This document shows, piece after piece, positions 8,002 through 17,243 of a DNA stretch of 64,000 nucleotides (positions are counted from its first letter, which is position 1; every line of letters begins with the position of its first letter). The stretch spans positions 62,001 through 126,000 of the forward strand of contig NZ_LR746531.1 of assembly GCF_902729425.1 (NCBI RefSeq). Reading direction: 5' to 3'. The DNA comes from Magnetospirillum sp. SS-4. GTDB lineage: Bacteria > Pseudomonadota > Alphaproteobacteria > Rhodospirillales > Magnetospirillaceae. The translations under genes were made by a program, and so were the position numbers. The notes under the pieces are model-generated. The model did not search any database and was not told where the DNA came from. It was given only the letters and a program-made list of their open reading frames with translations.

Positions 8002-10686
8002 ATGGACAAATGGGTCTACAGCTTCGGCGGCGGCAAGGCAGAGGGCCGCGCCGACATGAAGAACCTGCTGGGAGGCAAGGGCGCCAACCTGGCGGAAATG
8101 AGCAACCTGGGCATTCCGGTGCCGCCCGGCTTCACCATCAGCACCGAAGTCTGCACCTATTATTACGCCAATGGCGAAACCTATCCCGAGACCCTGAAGG
8201 CCGAGGTGATGGCCGCCCTGGCGCAGGTGGAGGAGGTCATCGGGCTGAAGTTCGGCAGCGTCGCCGACCCGCTGCTGGTCTCGGTGCGCTCGGGCGCGCG
8301 GGCCTCCATGCCCGGCATGATGGACACCATCCTCAACCTGGGCCTCAACGACCAGTCGGTCGAGGGCCTGGCCCGGCGCTCGAACGATCCACGCTTCGCC
8401 TATGACAGCTATCGCCGCTTCATCCAGATGTATTCCAACGTGGTGCTGGGCGTCGATCACCACAATTTCGAGGATGTCCTCGAAGAGGTGAAGGAGGACC
8501 GCAATCTCCGGCTCGACACCGACCTGACCGCCGACGACTGGAAGAAGGTGGTCGCCAAGTACAAGGACAAGGTGAAGGAGCAGCTGGGCAAGCCGTTCCC
8601 CCAGGATGTCCACGAACAGCTGTGGGGCGCCGTCGGCGCCGTGTTCGGCTCGTGGATGAACCAGCGCGCCATCACCTATCGCCGCCTGCACGACATTCCC
8701 GCCGACTGGGGCACCGCCGTCAACGTCCAGGCCATGGTGTTCGGCAACATGGGCGAGGATTGCTCGACCGGCGTGTGCTTCTCGCGCAATCCGTCCACCG
8801 GCGAGAACGAGTTCTATGGCGAGTTCCTGGTCAACGCCCAGGGCGAGGACGTGGTGGCCGGCATCCGCACGCCGCAGCAGCTCACCATCGCCGGCAAGAA
8901 CGCCCAAAGCTCGGACCTGCCGGCCATGGAAGAGTGCATGCCCGAGGTGTTCAAGGAGCTGAACGCCATCCGCCACAAGCTGGAGGCGCACTACAAGGAC
9001 ATGCAGGACATGGAGTTCACGGTGCAGCAAAAGCGCCTGTGGATGCTTCAGACCCGCACCGGCAAGCGCACCACCAAGGCGGCGCTCAAGATCGCCGTCG
9101 ACATGGCCCGCGAAGGCCTGATCACCCGCAAGGACGCCATCAAGCGCATCGACCCGGCCTCGCTGGACCAGTTGCTGCATCCGACGCTGGACCCCAAGGC
9201 GGCGCGCAAGCTGCTGGCCCGCGGCCTGCCGGCCTCGCCCGGCGCCGCCTCGGGCAAGATCGTGTTCTCGGCCGAGGAGGCCGAGGACTGGGTCACCAAC
9301 AAGAAGGAAAAGGTGATTCTGGTCCGCGTCGAGACCAGCCCCGAGGATATCGGCGGCATGCACGTCTCGGAAGGCATCCTGACCACCCGCGGCGGCATGA
9401 CCAGCCACGCCGCCGTGGTGGCGCGCGGCATGGGAACGCCCTGCGTCGCCGGCGCCGGCGAGATCAGGGTGGACTATGCCGCCAAGACCATGAAGGTCGC
9501 CGGCAACGTGGTCAAGGAAGGCGACGTCATCACCCTGGACGGCTCCACTGGCGAGGTGTTCGTCGGCGCCGTTCCCACCATCCAGCCGGAAATGACCGGC
9601 GATTTCGGCACCCTGATGGAATGGGTCGACACCATCCGCACCCTGAAGGTCCGGGCCAACGCCGAAACCCCGCTGGACGCCGCCACCGCGCGGAAGTTCG
9701 GTGCCGAGGGCATCGGCCTGTGCCGGACCGAGCACATGTTCTTCGATCCCAAGCGCATCATCGCCATGCGCGAGATGATCCTGGCCGACAAGGAAGCGGG
9801 CCGCCGCGCCGCCCTGGCCAAGCTGCTGCCGTTCCAGCGCCAGGACTTCATCGACCTGTTCGAGATCATGCAGGGCCTGCCGGTGACCATCCGCCTGCTG
9901 GACCCGCCGCTGCACGAATTCCTGCCGCACAGCGAGGAGGACATCGCCGAGGTCGCCAAGGCGGCCGGCGTCGAACCGGCGGTGGTCACCGCCCGCAACG
10001 CCGCCCTGCACGAGAGCAATCCCATGCTGGGCCATCGCGGCTGCCGCCTGGGCATCACCTATCCCGAAATCTACGAGATGCAGGCCCGCGCCATCTTCGA
10101 AGCGGCCGTGCATGTATCCCGCGAGACCGGACGCACCGTGGTGCCCGAGATCATGATTCCGCTGGTCGGCGCCAAGCGGGAACTGGACCTGATGAAGACC
10201 GCCGTCGACGGCCAGGCCACCCAGGTGTTCGCCGAACAGAACTACTCGGTCAAGTACATGGTCGGCACCATGATCGAACTGCCGCGCGCCGCCCTGCTGG
10301 CCGGAGAGATCGCCGAGACCGGGGAATTCTTCTCGTTCGGCACCAACGACCTGACCCAGACCACCTTCGGCATGAGCCGCGACGATTCCGGCCCGTTCAT
10401 CGAGGTCTATCGCCAGAAGGGCATCTACGAGCACGATCCCTTCGCCAGCCTGGATCAGGCCGGCGTCGGCGAACTGATCCGCATCGCCGCCGAACGCGGC
10501 CGCGCCACCCGGCCGGGCCTCAAGCTGGGCATCTGCGGCGAGCACGGCGGTGATCCCGCCTCCATCGGCTTTTGCCAGAAGGCCGGGCTCGACTACGTGT
10601 CGTGCTCGCCCTACCGGGTGCCCATCGCCCGGCTGGCGGCAGCCCAGGCGGCGCTGGGCTCGGGCGGATCATCCGGCACCGCCTGA
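8002..10686 (+). CDS. ppdK: Pyruvate, phosphate dikinase
   Basis: An 894-residue PPDK, the usual full length, interconverting pyruvate, ATP and phosphate with phosphoenolpyruvate, AMP and diphosphate in the cytosol. Domains appear in order: ATP-grasp nucleotide-binding (LLGGKGANLAEMSNLG near the start), the swivelling phosphohistidine domain with TTRGGMTSHAAVVARG, and the PEP/pyruvate TIM barrel with GFGTNDLTQTTFGMSRDD-like motif and catalytic Cys in LGICGEHGGDP. The ATG follows GAGGA at a suitable distance. It is transcribed alone, with a strong hairpin and T run directly after the stop. PPDK can support gluconeogenesis or diphosphate-based glycolysis; fructose-1,6-bisphosphatase is also encoded in the window (36.5 kb). 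Confidence 0.97.
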   Translation: MDKWVYSFGGGKAEGRADMKNLLGGKGANLAEMSNLGIPVPPGFTISTEVCTYYYANGETYPETLKAEVMAALAQVEEVIGLKFGSVADPLLVSVRSGARASMPGMMDTILNLGLNDQSVEGLARRSNDPRFAYDSYRRFIQMYSNVVLGVDHHNFEDVLEEVKEDRNLRLDTDLTADDWKKVVAKYKDKVKEQLGKPFPQDVHEQLWGAVGAVFGSWMNQRAITYRRLHDIPADWGTAVNVQAMVFGNMGEDCSTGVCFSRNPSTGENEFYGEFLVNAQGEDVVAGIRTPQQLTIAGKNAQSSDLPAMEECMPEVFKELNAIRHKLEAHYKDMQDMEFTVQQKRLWMLQTRTGKRTTKAALKIAVDMAREGLITRKDAIKRIDPASLDQLLHPTLDPKAARKLLARGLPASPGAASGKIVFSAEEAEDWVTNKKEKVILVRVETSPEDIGGMHVSEGILTTRGGMTSHAAVVARGMGTPCVAGAGEIRVDYAAKTMKVAGNVVKEGDVITLDGSTGEVFVGAVPTIQPEMTGDFGTLMEWVDTIRTLKVRANAETPLDAATARKFGAEGIGLCRTEHMFFDPKRIIAMREMILADKEAGRRAALAKLLPFQRQDFIDLFEIMQGLPVTIRLLDPPLHEFLPHSEEDIAEVAKAAGVEPAVVTARNAALHESNPMLGHRGCRLGITYPEIYEMQARAIFEAAVHVSRETGRTVVPEIMIPLVGAKRELDLMKTAVDGQATQVFAEQNYSVKYMVGTMIELPRAALLAGEIAETGEFFSFGTNDLTQTTFGMSRDDSGPFIEVYRQKGIYEHDPFASLDQAGVGELIRIAAERGRATRPGLKLGICGEHGGDPASIGFCQKAGLDYVSCSPYRVPIARLAAAQAALGSGGSSGTA

Positions 10687-10714
10687 CCCAGCCGGCCAAC
10701 CGCGCGACAACGGG

Positions 10715-10741
10715 AAAGGGAGCCTTCCGGCTCCCTTTTTC
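10715..10741 (+). terminator. Intrinsic terminator after ppdK
   Basis: GGGAGCC (10718-10724), loop TTCC, GGCTCCC (10729-10735), followed by five T; flanking A and T residues extend the stem. It starts 29 bases after the ppdK stop. Confidence 0.88.
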
Positions 10742-10759
10742 GTGTGCGCGTCCAATGGA

Positions 10760-10786
10760 AAGGCCCCCGCCGGGGGCGGGGGCCTT
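10760..10786 (-). terminator. Hairpin terminator for the BI-1 gene
   Basis: AAGGCCCCCGCC (10760-10771) pairs with GGCGGGGGCCTT (10775-10786) around a three-G loop, a 12-pair GC stem 24 bases past the stop of the minus-strand gene at 10811. The T run is short (CCTTTCC on the minus strand). Confidence 0.65.
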
Positions 10787-10810
10787 GGTCTTGACCGGGG
10801 GGCCGGACTA

Positions 10811-11530
10811 TTAGTCGCGGCGCACGCCCAGGAACTGCAACATGAAGATGAACAGGTTGATGAAGTCCATGTAGAGGCTGAGGGCGCCCATGATCGACAG
10901 CTTGGACATGGTCTCGGCATCGTGGCCTTCCCAGTACATCTCCTTGATCTTCTGGGTGTCGTAGGCGGTCAGGCCGGCGAAAATCAGCACACCCGCGGCC
11001 GAGATGACGAACTGCATCATCGTGCTTTGCAGGAAGATGTTGACGATCATCGCGATGATCAGGCCGATCACGCCCATGATCAGGAAACTGCGGAACCCCG
11101 ACAGATCCTTCTTGGTGGTGTAGCCATAGATGCTGAGACCGGCGAAGGCGGCGGCGGTGATGAAGAAGGTCCGGGTGATGGACACGCCGGTATACTTCAG
11201 GAACAGCGACGCCAGCGAGGCGCCCATCAGCGCCGCGTAGACCCAGAACAGGGCCGAGGCGGTCGAGGACTGCATGGTATGGATCTTGGCGCTCAGGAAG
11301 AACACCAGTCCGAGCGGGGCCAGCAGAACCACCCAGTAGAGGGGGGTGCCGAAGATGGCCTGGGTCAGCATCGGGCTGGACGCCACCAGCAACGCGACGA
11401 TTCCGGTCAGCGCCAGTCCGGAAGCCATGTAGTTGTAAACCCGCAGCATGTACTGCCGCAGGCCCACGTCGATCTGTGCCGCCTCCGCCTGGGCGGTGGT
11501 CATGTATCTGCGGTCTGTTCCGAAGGCCAT
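10811..11530 (-). CDS. Bax inhibitor-1/YccA family membrane protein
   Basis: A 239-residue protein with about seven hydrophobic segments, beginning with a short cytoplasmic N-terminus (LRQYMLRVYNYMASGLALTG) and ending in the family's conserved C-terminal region ALSLYMDFINLFIFMLQFLG. The family includes E. coli YccA, an FtsH-associated membrane protein, and eukaryotic BI-1 calcium-leak channels; the bacterial role is generally stress or membrane-protein quality related. The acidic pair in TAYDTQKIKEMY matches the conserved loop. ATG 11530 follows AGGA by seven bases; the longer frame to 11569 lacks support. It is monocistronic, with its own terminator. Confidence 0.92.
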   Translation of the reverse strand: MAFGTDRRYMTTAQAEAAQIDVGLRQYMLRVYNYMASGLALTGIVALLVASSPMLTQAIFGTPLYWVVLLAPLGLVFFLSAKIHTMQSSTASALFWVYAALMGASLASLFLKYTGVSITRTFFITAAAFAGLSIYGYTTKKDLSGFRSFLIMGVIGLIIAMIVNIFLQSTMMQFVISAAGVLIFAGLTAYDTQKIKEMYWEGHDAETMSKLSIMGALSLYMDFINLFIFMLQFLGVRRD

Positions 11531-11723
11531 TGTCGTTCCTCTGACGGGTTCGGTTGAAGCTTTCTCCAATATGGACCAGTTTCAACGAGAATCAAGTTAC
11601 GCCGGAACCGGATCGATCGGATACCCCTCCGTGATCGCGGCGTCACCGATTTATCACGAAAAGGGGTGTGGATTACCGAGGTTGAATACTATATCTTGCG
11701 GATAATCCTTCACGGGAGAGGGA

Positions 11724-12284
11724 GTGGTCGTGTTCGACAGCCATCCTGCCCTGGTGCTGAACGCCGATTTCCGGCCGCTCAGCTATTTTCCGCTGTCTCT
11801 GTGGTCGTGGCAGGACGCGATCCGGGCGGTGGTGAGCGAGCGCGTCACCGTCGTTTCCGAATATGATCGGGTCGTCCATTCGCCGCGCCACGCCCTGCGG
11901 CTGCCCAGCGTGATCTCGCTGAAGCAATACGTGCCCGGAGGCCGGAAACCGGCCTTCACACGCTTCAACGTGTTCCTGCGCGACCGCTTTTCCTGCCAGT
12001 ATTGCGGCGGATGGTTCCCCACCCAGGATCTGACCTTCGACCATGTGGTGCCGCGTTCGCGCGGTGGAGCCACCACCTGGGGCAATGTGGTCACCGCCTG
12101 CTCGCCCTGCAATCTGAAGAAAGGCAGCCTGATGCCGCACGAGGCCGGCATGGCGCTGCTCAGCCATCCGGCCCAGCCGTCCACCTACCAGTTGCAGGAA
12201 AACGGCCGGGGGTTCCCTCCCGACCACCTGCATCAGTCGTGGCGCGATTTCCTTTACTGGGACAGCGAGCTGGAACCGTTCTGA
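11724..12284 (+). CDS. HNH endonuclease
   Basis: A 186-residue HNH nuclease with the family's usual N-terminal PLSYFPLSLWSWQDAIRAVV segment. The zinc-finger HNH core follows: CQYCGGWF, then the catalytic His in LTFDHVVPRSRGG, then NVVTACSPCNLKKG. Single-copy proteins of this layout are widespread in alphaproteobacterial chromosomes and are thought to act in DNA processing; the target is not known. The GTG at 11724 overlaps a purine-rich GGGAGAGGGA ribosome site; GTG 11730 is an alternative. Its last 31 bases overlap the convergent kinase gene. Confidence 0.9.
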   Translation: MVVFDSHPALVLNADFRPLSYFPLSLWSWQDAIRAVVSERVTVVSEYDRVVHSPRHALRLPSVISLKQYVPGGRKPAFTRFNVFLRDRFSCQYCGGWFPTQDLTFDHVVPRSRGGATTWGNVVTACSPCNLKKGSLMPHEAGMALLSHPAQPSTYQLQENGRGFPPDHLHQSWRDFLYWDSELEPF

Positions 12285-12973
12285 GCGTTCCGGGCAAAAG
12301 TCATGATGATGCGCCGCCCGTCCATGTCGAAGACGACGGAACGGCAATACATCCGGATGATGGAGAGCCCCATGCCGCCGGCGGCGGGGTTGTCGGAAGG
12401 GCGGACCCTGTCGGGGGCGAAGCCATCGCCGCAATCCTCCACCGAAACAATGATGCCGTCCGGGCATTCCCGCGCCGCAAGGGTGATCGGCCGCCCCGAC
12501 CGCTCGGGGTCGGCCATCCGCTCCTCCATCATGGCGGCGAAGATCCTGAGCGAATCCAGCGACCCCCGCAAGGTTCCGTCCAGGCCAAGATTGCCGTGGA
12601 TCACGGCGTTTCCGATGGCCTCCTGCAAGGCATAGCGGATGTCGGCGGTCTGGCCTGCCAGATCAGGGTGGCGGTGTTCCAGCGCCCAGGCGAAAGCGTC
12701 GGCCACGTCGAGCCGGTTCGCGGTGGCGGTGGAAACCCGCAGGGTCAGAAAGGCCTCGTCCAGGCCGGACGCCGCCCGGCCGGCGCAATGGGCGTCGATG
12801 ACGCAAACCGCCGGCGGCGCCAGGGCGGCGGACAGGTCGTCGTCGCGCCGGCCGTCAAAGACGGTGATCCGCAGCTCATCTCCCCGCCCCCGGTCCAGGG
12901 GGCCAAGGGCCTCGGCGATACGGTCCAGGTCCTGGGGATCGACCCCCCGGTCGACGATGCGGAAGGGACTCAC
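12254..12973 (-). CDS. GHKL ATP-binding protein, anti-sigma-factor-kinase type
   Basis: A 239-residue protein whose C-terminal 140 residues form a HATPase domain of the RsbW/SpoIIAB kind: N box EAIGNAVIHGN, G1 box VEDCGDGFAP and G2 box GGMGLSIIRMYC. There is no phosphoacceptor His, so it is a serine-kinase or binding protein rather than a sensor kinase. The N-terminal ~90 residues (RITVFDGRRDDDL) are of unknown type and could be a receiver-like or partner-binding region. The GTG start overlaps the stop of the STAS gene as GTGA, implying translational coupling and a partner-switch pair. The 3' end overlaps the HNH gene. Confidence 0.82.
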   Translation of the reverse strand: MSPFRIVDRGVDPQDLDRIAEALGPLDRGRGDELRITVFDGRRDDDLSAALAPPAVCVIDAHCAGRAASGLDEAFLTLRVSTATANRLDVADAFAWALEHRHPDLAGQTADIRYALQEAIGNAVIHGNLGLDGTLRGSLDSLRIFAAMMEERMADPERSGRPITLAARECPDGIIVSVEDCGDGFAPDRVRPSDNPAAGGMGLSIIRMYCRSVVFDMDGRRIIMTFARNAQNGSSSLSQ

Positions 12974-13269
12974 TTGAACTCGAACAAGGTGTCGAAACTG
13001 GCGCGGCGCAATGTTTCCGACACCGGGCCGCGGGCATTGCGGACCACCACCTTGATGCCGGCGGCCTGGGTGATGTCATAGACGTGGACGAACAGGCTCA
13101 TTCCGGTGGAATCGATGAAGGTCAGCCCGCCCAAATCGATTTCGCACACGGCCCCGCCCTTGACGGCCTGATCGAGGAACTTCGGGAACTGCGCCGCATC
13201 GGCGAAGGTGAGACGGCCGGAAATAGCCGTTTCCACCTTGTTGCCATCACGTCTGGTCGTGAACTGCAT
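12970..13269 (-). CDS. STAS-domain anti-sigma-factor antagonist
   Basis: A 99-residue single STAS domain. The phosphorylatable Ser lies in the conserved loop LTFIDSTGMSLF, as in SpoIIAA/RsbV. The rest follows the fold: initial strands with ISGRLTFADAAQF and a C-terminal helix ETLRRASFDTLFEF. Start ATG 13269 has GGGGAAG upstream. The gene lies 16 bases after the chemoreceptor stop and is coupled to the kinase-like gene downstream, so a receptor-linked partner-switching module is inferred. Confidence 0.9.
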   Translation of the reverse strand: MQFTTRRDGNKVETAISGRLTFADAAQFPKFLDQAVKGGAVCEIDLGGLTFIDSTGMSLFVHVYDITQAAGIKVVVRNARGPVSETLRRASFDTLFEFK

Positions 13270-13285
13270 CTGCTTCTTCCCCTTG

Positions 13286-15343
13286 TCAGGCGGCACGGAT
13301 ATTGGCCAGGAAGGCGTCGACCTGCTTGCTCAGGGTCGATGCCCGCTCGGCGACGGTCCGCGCCGCTTCCAGAACATCGGAAGCGGCGTGGCCGGTTTCG
13401 CCGGCGGCCTGATTGACGCCAACCACATTGGAGCTGACCTCGTCGGTTCCCTGCGAGACCTGCTGGACGTTGTTGGCGATTTCCGAGGTGGCGGAATCCT
13501 GTTCGGCCACCGACGTGGCGATGGCGTTGGCCAGTTCGCTCATCTGCTCGATGATGGTGGTGATCTCGGTGATGGCGTCGACGGCGGCCTGGGTTCCCTG
13601 CTGCACCGAGTTGATCTGGGAGGAAATCTCGTCGGTGGCCTTGGCGGTCTGGTTGGCCAGGGTCTTGACCTCGTTGGCGACCACGGCGAAGCCCTTGCCG
13701 GCCTCGCCGGCGCGGGCGGCCTCGATGGTGGCGTTCAAGGCCAGCAGGTTGGTCTGGGCGGCGATGTCATTGATCAGATTGACCACCTCGCCGATCTTCA
13801 GCACCGAATGCGACAGTTCGCGCACCGACTGGTTGGTGCGCTGCGCCTTGCCCTTGGCGCTTTCGGCGATGTTGACCGAATCCGAGACGCGATGGTTGAT
13901 GGATTCGATCGAGGCGGACAGATGCTCGGTGGCCCCGGCCACGGTGCGCATGTTGACCGCCATCTCCTCGACGGCGGCGGCGACCACGGTCGCCTGGTTC
14001 GAGGTCTCCTCGGCGGTGGCCGACATGGTCTGCGACGTCGCTTCCAGTTCGGTGGCCGACGCGCCCATGGTTTCCAGGACCTCGGCCACCTCCAGATTGA
14101 ACTGCTGCAAGATGCCGTCGATCACCTTGGCGCGACGGTCCTTGGCCTCCTGCTCCGCCAATTGCTGGCGGGTCAGTTCGTCGGCGCGGATCAACCCCTG
14201 GCGGAACACCTCGACGGCCCGGGCCATGGCGCCGATCTCGTCGTTGCGCTCGGCCCCCTCGACATTGTGGGTCTTGTCGCCGCCGGACAGGACATTCATG
14301 GAATGGATGACCTTGGACAGCGGCCGCGAGATGTCCGCCGCGATCACCCAGGCGACGCCGACGCTGATCACCAGCAAGACGACGGTGCCCAGCAGGAACA
14401 TGTTGAACGAGGTCTCGGTCTGGCCATGCACCTTGTCCGCCAGCACCAGAAGATCGGAGGCGGCCTTGTCCTCCACCGTCTTCATCATGTCGATCTTCCT
14501 GGTGATGGTGTCGAACCATGCCGGGGCCGCGATATCGTCGGTGGTGCCGGAGAAGGGATTGTCCATGGCGATCTGGCGCATGCGGGCGACTTCCTGGCTG
14601 ACCGGGTCGGCCAGGACCTTGGCGAGCATCCCCTTCTGCTCGGCGGAAGCATAGGTGCCGAAGGTCGCGAAAAAGGTGTCCTGTTCGGCAACCAGCTGAA
14701 TGAAGCGGCGATGCACCGGGGGGGCGAATTTCTTGGCCCCGAAGCCGCCCGATCCCATGGCGCGTTCCTGACCGGCGCGCTCCTTGCCTTGCAGGATCTG
14801 GGTATAGGCGGTGATGGCGTGGGAGACCTGGACATCGGACCCCATCACCGCCATCTGCTCGACGATGGCCAGCATCTTGGCGATGGTCTGGGTATAATAG
14901 CCCGCCACCTCCGGCACCGTCAGCGACAGCGAGTCGATGGCGCTCCGCTTGGCCGCCAGCGGCTCCAGACCGGTCCGGGCGGCGGCGATCGAGGCCTTCA
15001 GGCCGTCGCTGGCATCGTTCATGTTGAACTTGCCCAGGACCTGATTCAGTGCGGCGATCTTGTCATCGGAGAGCTTGCGCTGGCCCGGCAGGCGATCGGC
15101 GAAATTGGCGCCCTTGCTGCCGGTGAAGCCGGCCGACATGCCCCGCTCCTTCTGAAGCTCGTGCGCCAGCGCCCCGATGGTTGGCCCCAGCCCCGCCAGA
15201 TTCTCCAGCTGCTCCATCTTGCGGGCGGTGCCCAGCTTGTCGGTCAGTCCCTCCACCGAAAAGATCAGCATGCCGATCACCGGAACCAGGATCGCCAAGC
15301 CGATTCGAGAGCTCAGGCTGAAGTTTCGCAGCAAGGTCAGCAT
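13286..15343 (-). CDS. Methyl-accepting chemotaxis protein with NIT sensor domain
   Basis: A 685-residue transmembrane chemoreceptor. Transmembrane helix one is near residues 13-33, and a ~300-residue periplasmic NIT (nitrate/nitrite-sensing type) domain begins with [18 protein letters not shown]. Helix two follows ([20 protein letters not shown]), then a HAMP domain and the long coiled-coil signalling domain with the hairpin tip around [20 protein letters not shown]. No C-terminal CheR-docking pentapeptide is seen. ATG 15343 follows GGAG by seven bases; earlier in-frame starts are unsupported. It heads a three-gene unit with STAS and anti-sigma-kinase-type genes, unusual for a classical receptor. 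Confidence 0.93.
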   Translation of the reverse strand: MLTLLRNFSLSSRIGLAILVPVIGMLIFSVEGLTDKLGTARKMEQLENLAGLGPTIGALAHELQKERGMSAGFTGSKGANFADRLPGQRKLSDDKIAALNQVLGKFNMNDASDGLKASIAAARTGLEPLAAKRSAIDSLSLTVPEVAGYYTQTIAKMLAIVEQMAVMGSDVQVSHAITAYTQILQGKERAGQERAMGSGGFGAKKFAPPVHRRFIQLVAEQDTFFATFGTYASAEQKGMLAKVLADPVSQEVARMRQIAMDNPFSGTTDDIAAPAWFDTITRKIDMMKTVEDKAASDLLVLADKVHGQTETSFNMFLLGTVVLLVISVGVAWVIAADISRPLSKVIHSMNVLSGGDKTHNVEGAERNDEIGAMARAVEVFRQGLIRADELTRQQLAEQEAKDRRAKVIDGILQQFNLEVAEVLETMGASATELEATSQTMSATAEETSNQATVVAAAVEEMAVNMRTVAGATEHLSASIESINHRVSDSVNIAESAKGKAQRTNQSVRELSHSVLKIGEVVNLINDIAAQTNLLALNATIEAARAGEAGKGFAVVANEVKTLANQTAKATDEISSQINSVQQGTQAAVDAITEITTIIEQMSELANAIATSVAEQDSATSEIANNVQQVSQGTDEVSSNVVGVNQAAGETGHAASDVLEAARTVAERASTLSKQVDAFLANIRAA

Positions 15344-15515
15344 CCAAGTTCTCCAAAGCGAGGTCGCGTCATTCCACCGGCCCGAGAATACAGGATTGCG
15401 CCCCGATGACAAACAGGACTCGAAGCGAAAACCCGGACCGTATCCTGAAAAAGTTATAGGGGATGCTATCTCCAATTTCCTGCAAAAACGTCAGGCGGGA
15501 AGATTGCTATATATC

Positions 15516-16133
15516 CTAATAGCAGGACTGCGAAGCGACCATCTCAACCCGCCACCCGTCGCCGGTGGCGTCGAGACGGGTCAGCGACAGGGGCGGAACG
15601 GCGAACCGCAGCGCCTGGGCCGGGCCGAGATCCAGGGCCCGGGCCAGGGCGGCCCGGATGGTTCCGGCATGGACGATGGCGAGAACATCGCGTCCGGCCT
15701 GGGCGGCGGTGATGCCCTCCATGGCGGCGGCGACCCGCGGAATCATGGCGGCGAAGCTTTCTCCGCCCGGCGGCCGGCCAGCGGCGGGGTCGAGCCAGAA
15801 GGCGGCGAGATCGGGGTCCTTCACGTCCTCCAGATCGCGCCACGACCGCCCCTGCCAGCGGCCGAAATCCTGCTCGATCAGATCGGGCTCGACAATGGGC
15901 GGCGGCAGCAGCAGGCCGGCGGCCTCCAGCGCCCCGGCGGTCTGGCGGCAGCGGATCAGGCCACTTTCCACCAGCGCCGGATTGGCCGGCAGGACCCGGG
16001 CAAGGGCGCGGAACACCTCGGTTTCCGAGGTGTCGCAGGCGACGTCCAGGCGGCCATGGATACGGCCGTGCGGACACGGAACCGGCGCATGGCGCAACAG
16101 CCACCAGCGGGTGACGGCCGAAGCCCCGCTCAT
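15516..16133 (-). CDS. Histidine phosphatase family protein
   Basis: A 205-residue member of the phosphoglycerate mutase-like histidine phosphatases. The catalytic His is in the RHG-type box WWLLRHAPV, followed by Arg-containing SGLIRCRQTAGAL, the acid pair region IEQDFGRWQG and the second His in LAIVHAGTIRAAL. The EQDFGRWQG motif is typical of alpha-ribazole phosphatase (CobC) and relatives, so a small-phosphoester substrate is likely, but no cobalamin gene is nearby. ATG 16133 follows GGGAGGGC and overlaps the cupin stop by four bases (ATGA). It is last in a GST-cupin-phosphatase unit. Confidence 0.85.
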   Translation of the reverse strand: MSGASAVTRWWLLRHAPVPCPHGRIHGRLDVACDTSETEVFRALARVLPANPALVESGLIRCRQTAGALEAAGLLLPPPIVEPDLIEQDFGRWQGRSWRDLEDVKDPDLAAFWLDPAAGRPPGGESFAAMIPRVAAAMEGITAAQAGRDVLAIVHAGTIRAALARALDLGPAQALRFAVPPLSLTRLDATGDGWRVEMVASQSCY

Positions 16134-16564
16134 GCCCGCCCTCCCGGCGACCAGCCGGCGGGCGCCATCTCGAAGCCGGCGAAGTCGAAGGCCGGCGACA
16201 CGGTGCAACCGGCCAGCGTCCAGCATCCCGCCGGTTCGGCCGCCTGCCAGACATGAGGAGGAATCACGACCTGCGGCGCCTGCCCGGCGGCGATGTCCGG
16301 CCCCAGGACGACGCTCCGCTCGCTCCGCCCATCCTCGGACAAGCGCAGGACCAGCGGATCGCCGGCGTGGAAATGCCAGATCTCGGTGGCGTCGATCCGA
16401 TGCCAGTGCGAGCGTTCCCCCGCCCGTAGCAGATAGAAGATGGCGGTGCCGACGCCGCGCCCGCCGTCCTCGGGCCGGTGGCGCCAGGTTTCAACGTAGT
16501 GCCCCCCCTCGGGATGGGGAACCAGCCCCAGCCGGGCGATGATCAGATCGGGCTCGGCCATCAT
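16130..16564 (-). CDS. Cupin-5 (DUF985) family protein
   Basis: A 144-residue single-domain cupin. Characteristic stretches are LGLVPHPEGGHYVETWR at the N-terminus, a metal-site-like region SHWHRIDATEIWHFHAGDPL and the C-terminal PPHVWQAAEPAG. The family binds metal or small ligands; substrate unknown. It overlaps the genes on both sides by four bases, so all three are translated as a coupled operon. Two adjacent ATG codons (16564, 16561) are equally possible starts. Confidence 0.88.
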   Translation of the reverse strand: MMAEPDLIIARLGLVPHPEGGHYVETWRHRPEDGGRGVGTAIFYLLRAGERSHWHRIDATEIWHFHAGDPLVLRLSEDGRSERSVVLGPDIAAGQAPQVVIPPHVWQAAEPAGCWTLAGCTVSPAFDFAGFEMAPAGWSPGGRA

Positions 16565-17163
16565 TCCCTGGGCGCGGACTGAACGACCGAGGAACGCTGG
16601 GCGAAACCGGCGTACCAGCCGGACAGGCGGGGACGGCCGGTGCGCCAGGGCTCATCCTTGAAGCGGAAGTCGAGATAGTCGAGGGCGGTGATCACGGCGA
16701 TCTGTCCGATCAGGAAGTCGGCGCCCCAGCCGGAGCATTCCTCCTCCAGCACGTCCAGCGAGCGGACGACGGCCTTGTCCTGGCGCTCGACCCAACCGGG
16801 CCAGCGCTTGTCCTCCGGCCGCATGGCGGTCTCGATCCGCTTCGCCACCGCCGCGTCCAGGATGCCGTCGGCCAGGGCCTCCAGCCGCAACTGGGCCCAG
16901 CGGGCGCCGCCCGAGGCGGGAACCAGCCGCTGGCCGTCATGCAGGGAATCCAGGTATTCGCAGATCACCGGGGAATCGAACAGCGATTCGCCGCCATCGG
17001 TGATCAGGGCCGGAACCTTGCCCAGCGGGTTGTCCTTGGGCAGGTCGGTCTCGCCGAACGGAGAGGTCGGCACCATCTCGATACGGTCGGCCAGCCCGGT
17101 CTCCAGGGCGACGATCACGCATTTGCGGGCATAGGGCGACGTGGGTGACGTGCGCAACTTCAT
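16561..17163 (-). CDS. Glutathione S-transferase family protein
   Basis: A 200-residue GST. The thioredoxin-fold N-terminal domain starts directly with MKLRTSPTSPYARKCVIVAL, has the cis-Pro region GKVPALITDGGESLFDSPVI (Ser binding glutathione in the DS pair) and leads to an all-helical C-terminal domain with the WGADFLIGQIAVITALDYL capping motif. A Ser/Tyr near the N-terminus (SPYARK) is the likely activating residue. Substrate not predictable. It is the first gene of a three-gene coupled unit. Confidence 0.9.
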   Translation of the reverse strand: MKLRTSPTSPYARKCVIVALETGLADRIEMVPTSPFGETDLPKDNPLGKVPALITDGGESLFDSPVICEYLDSLHDGQRLVPASGGARWAQLRLEALADGILDAAVAKRIETAMRPEDKRWPGWVERQDKAVVRSLDVLEEECSGWGADFLIGQIAVITALDYLDFRFKDEPWRTGRPRLSGWYAGFAQRSSVVQSAPRE

Positions 17164-17243
17164 CGGGAATCATCCTTCGGCCGGACGGAGGAGCGGACAT
17201 GCTTGGCCCGGCCGGCGACGAAGTCAACAGGGGGATTGCCGGA

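Noticed and set aside
7888-10545. 885-codon minus-strand ORF antisense to ppdK
   Set aside because: It mirrors a highly GC-biased real gene; the composition is Gly/Asp/His-rich without domains, while the plus strand encodes a complete PPDK.
8622-10553. 643-codon plus-strand ORF inside ppdK
   Set aside because: Arg/His/Gly-rich out-of-frame shadow of the same gene.
13208-15409. 733-codon plus-strand ORF antisense to the chemoreceptor
   Set aside because: Low-complexity Gly/Asp/Leu shadow; the minus strand has the full MCP.
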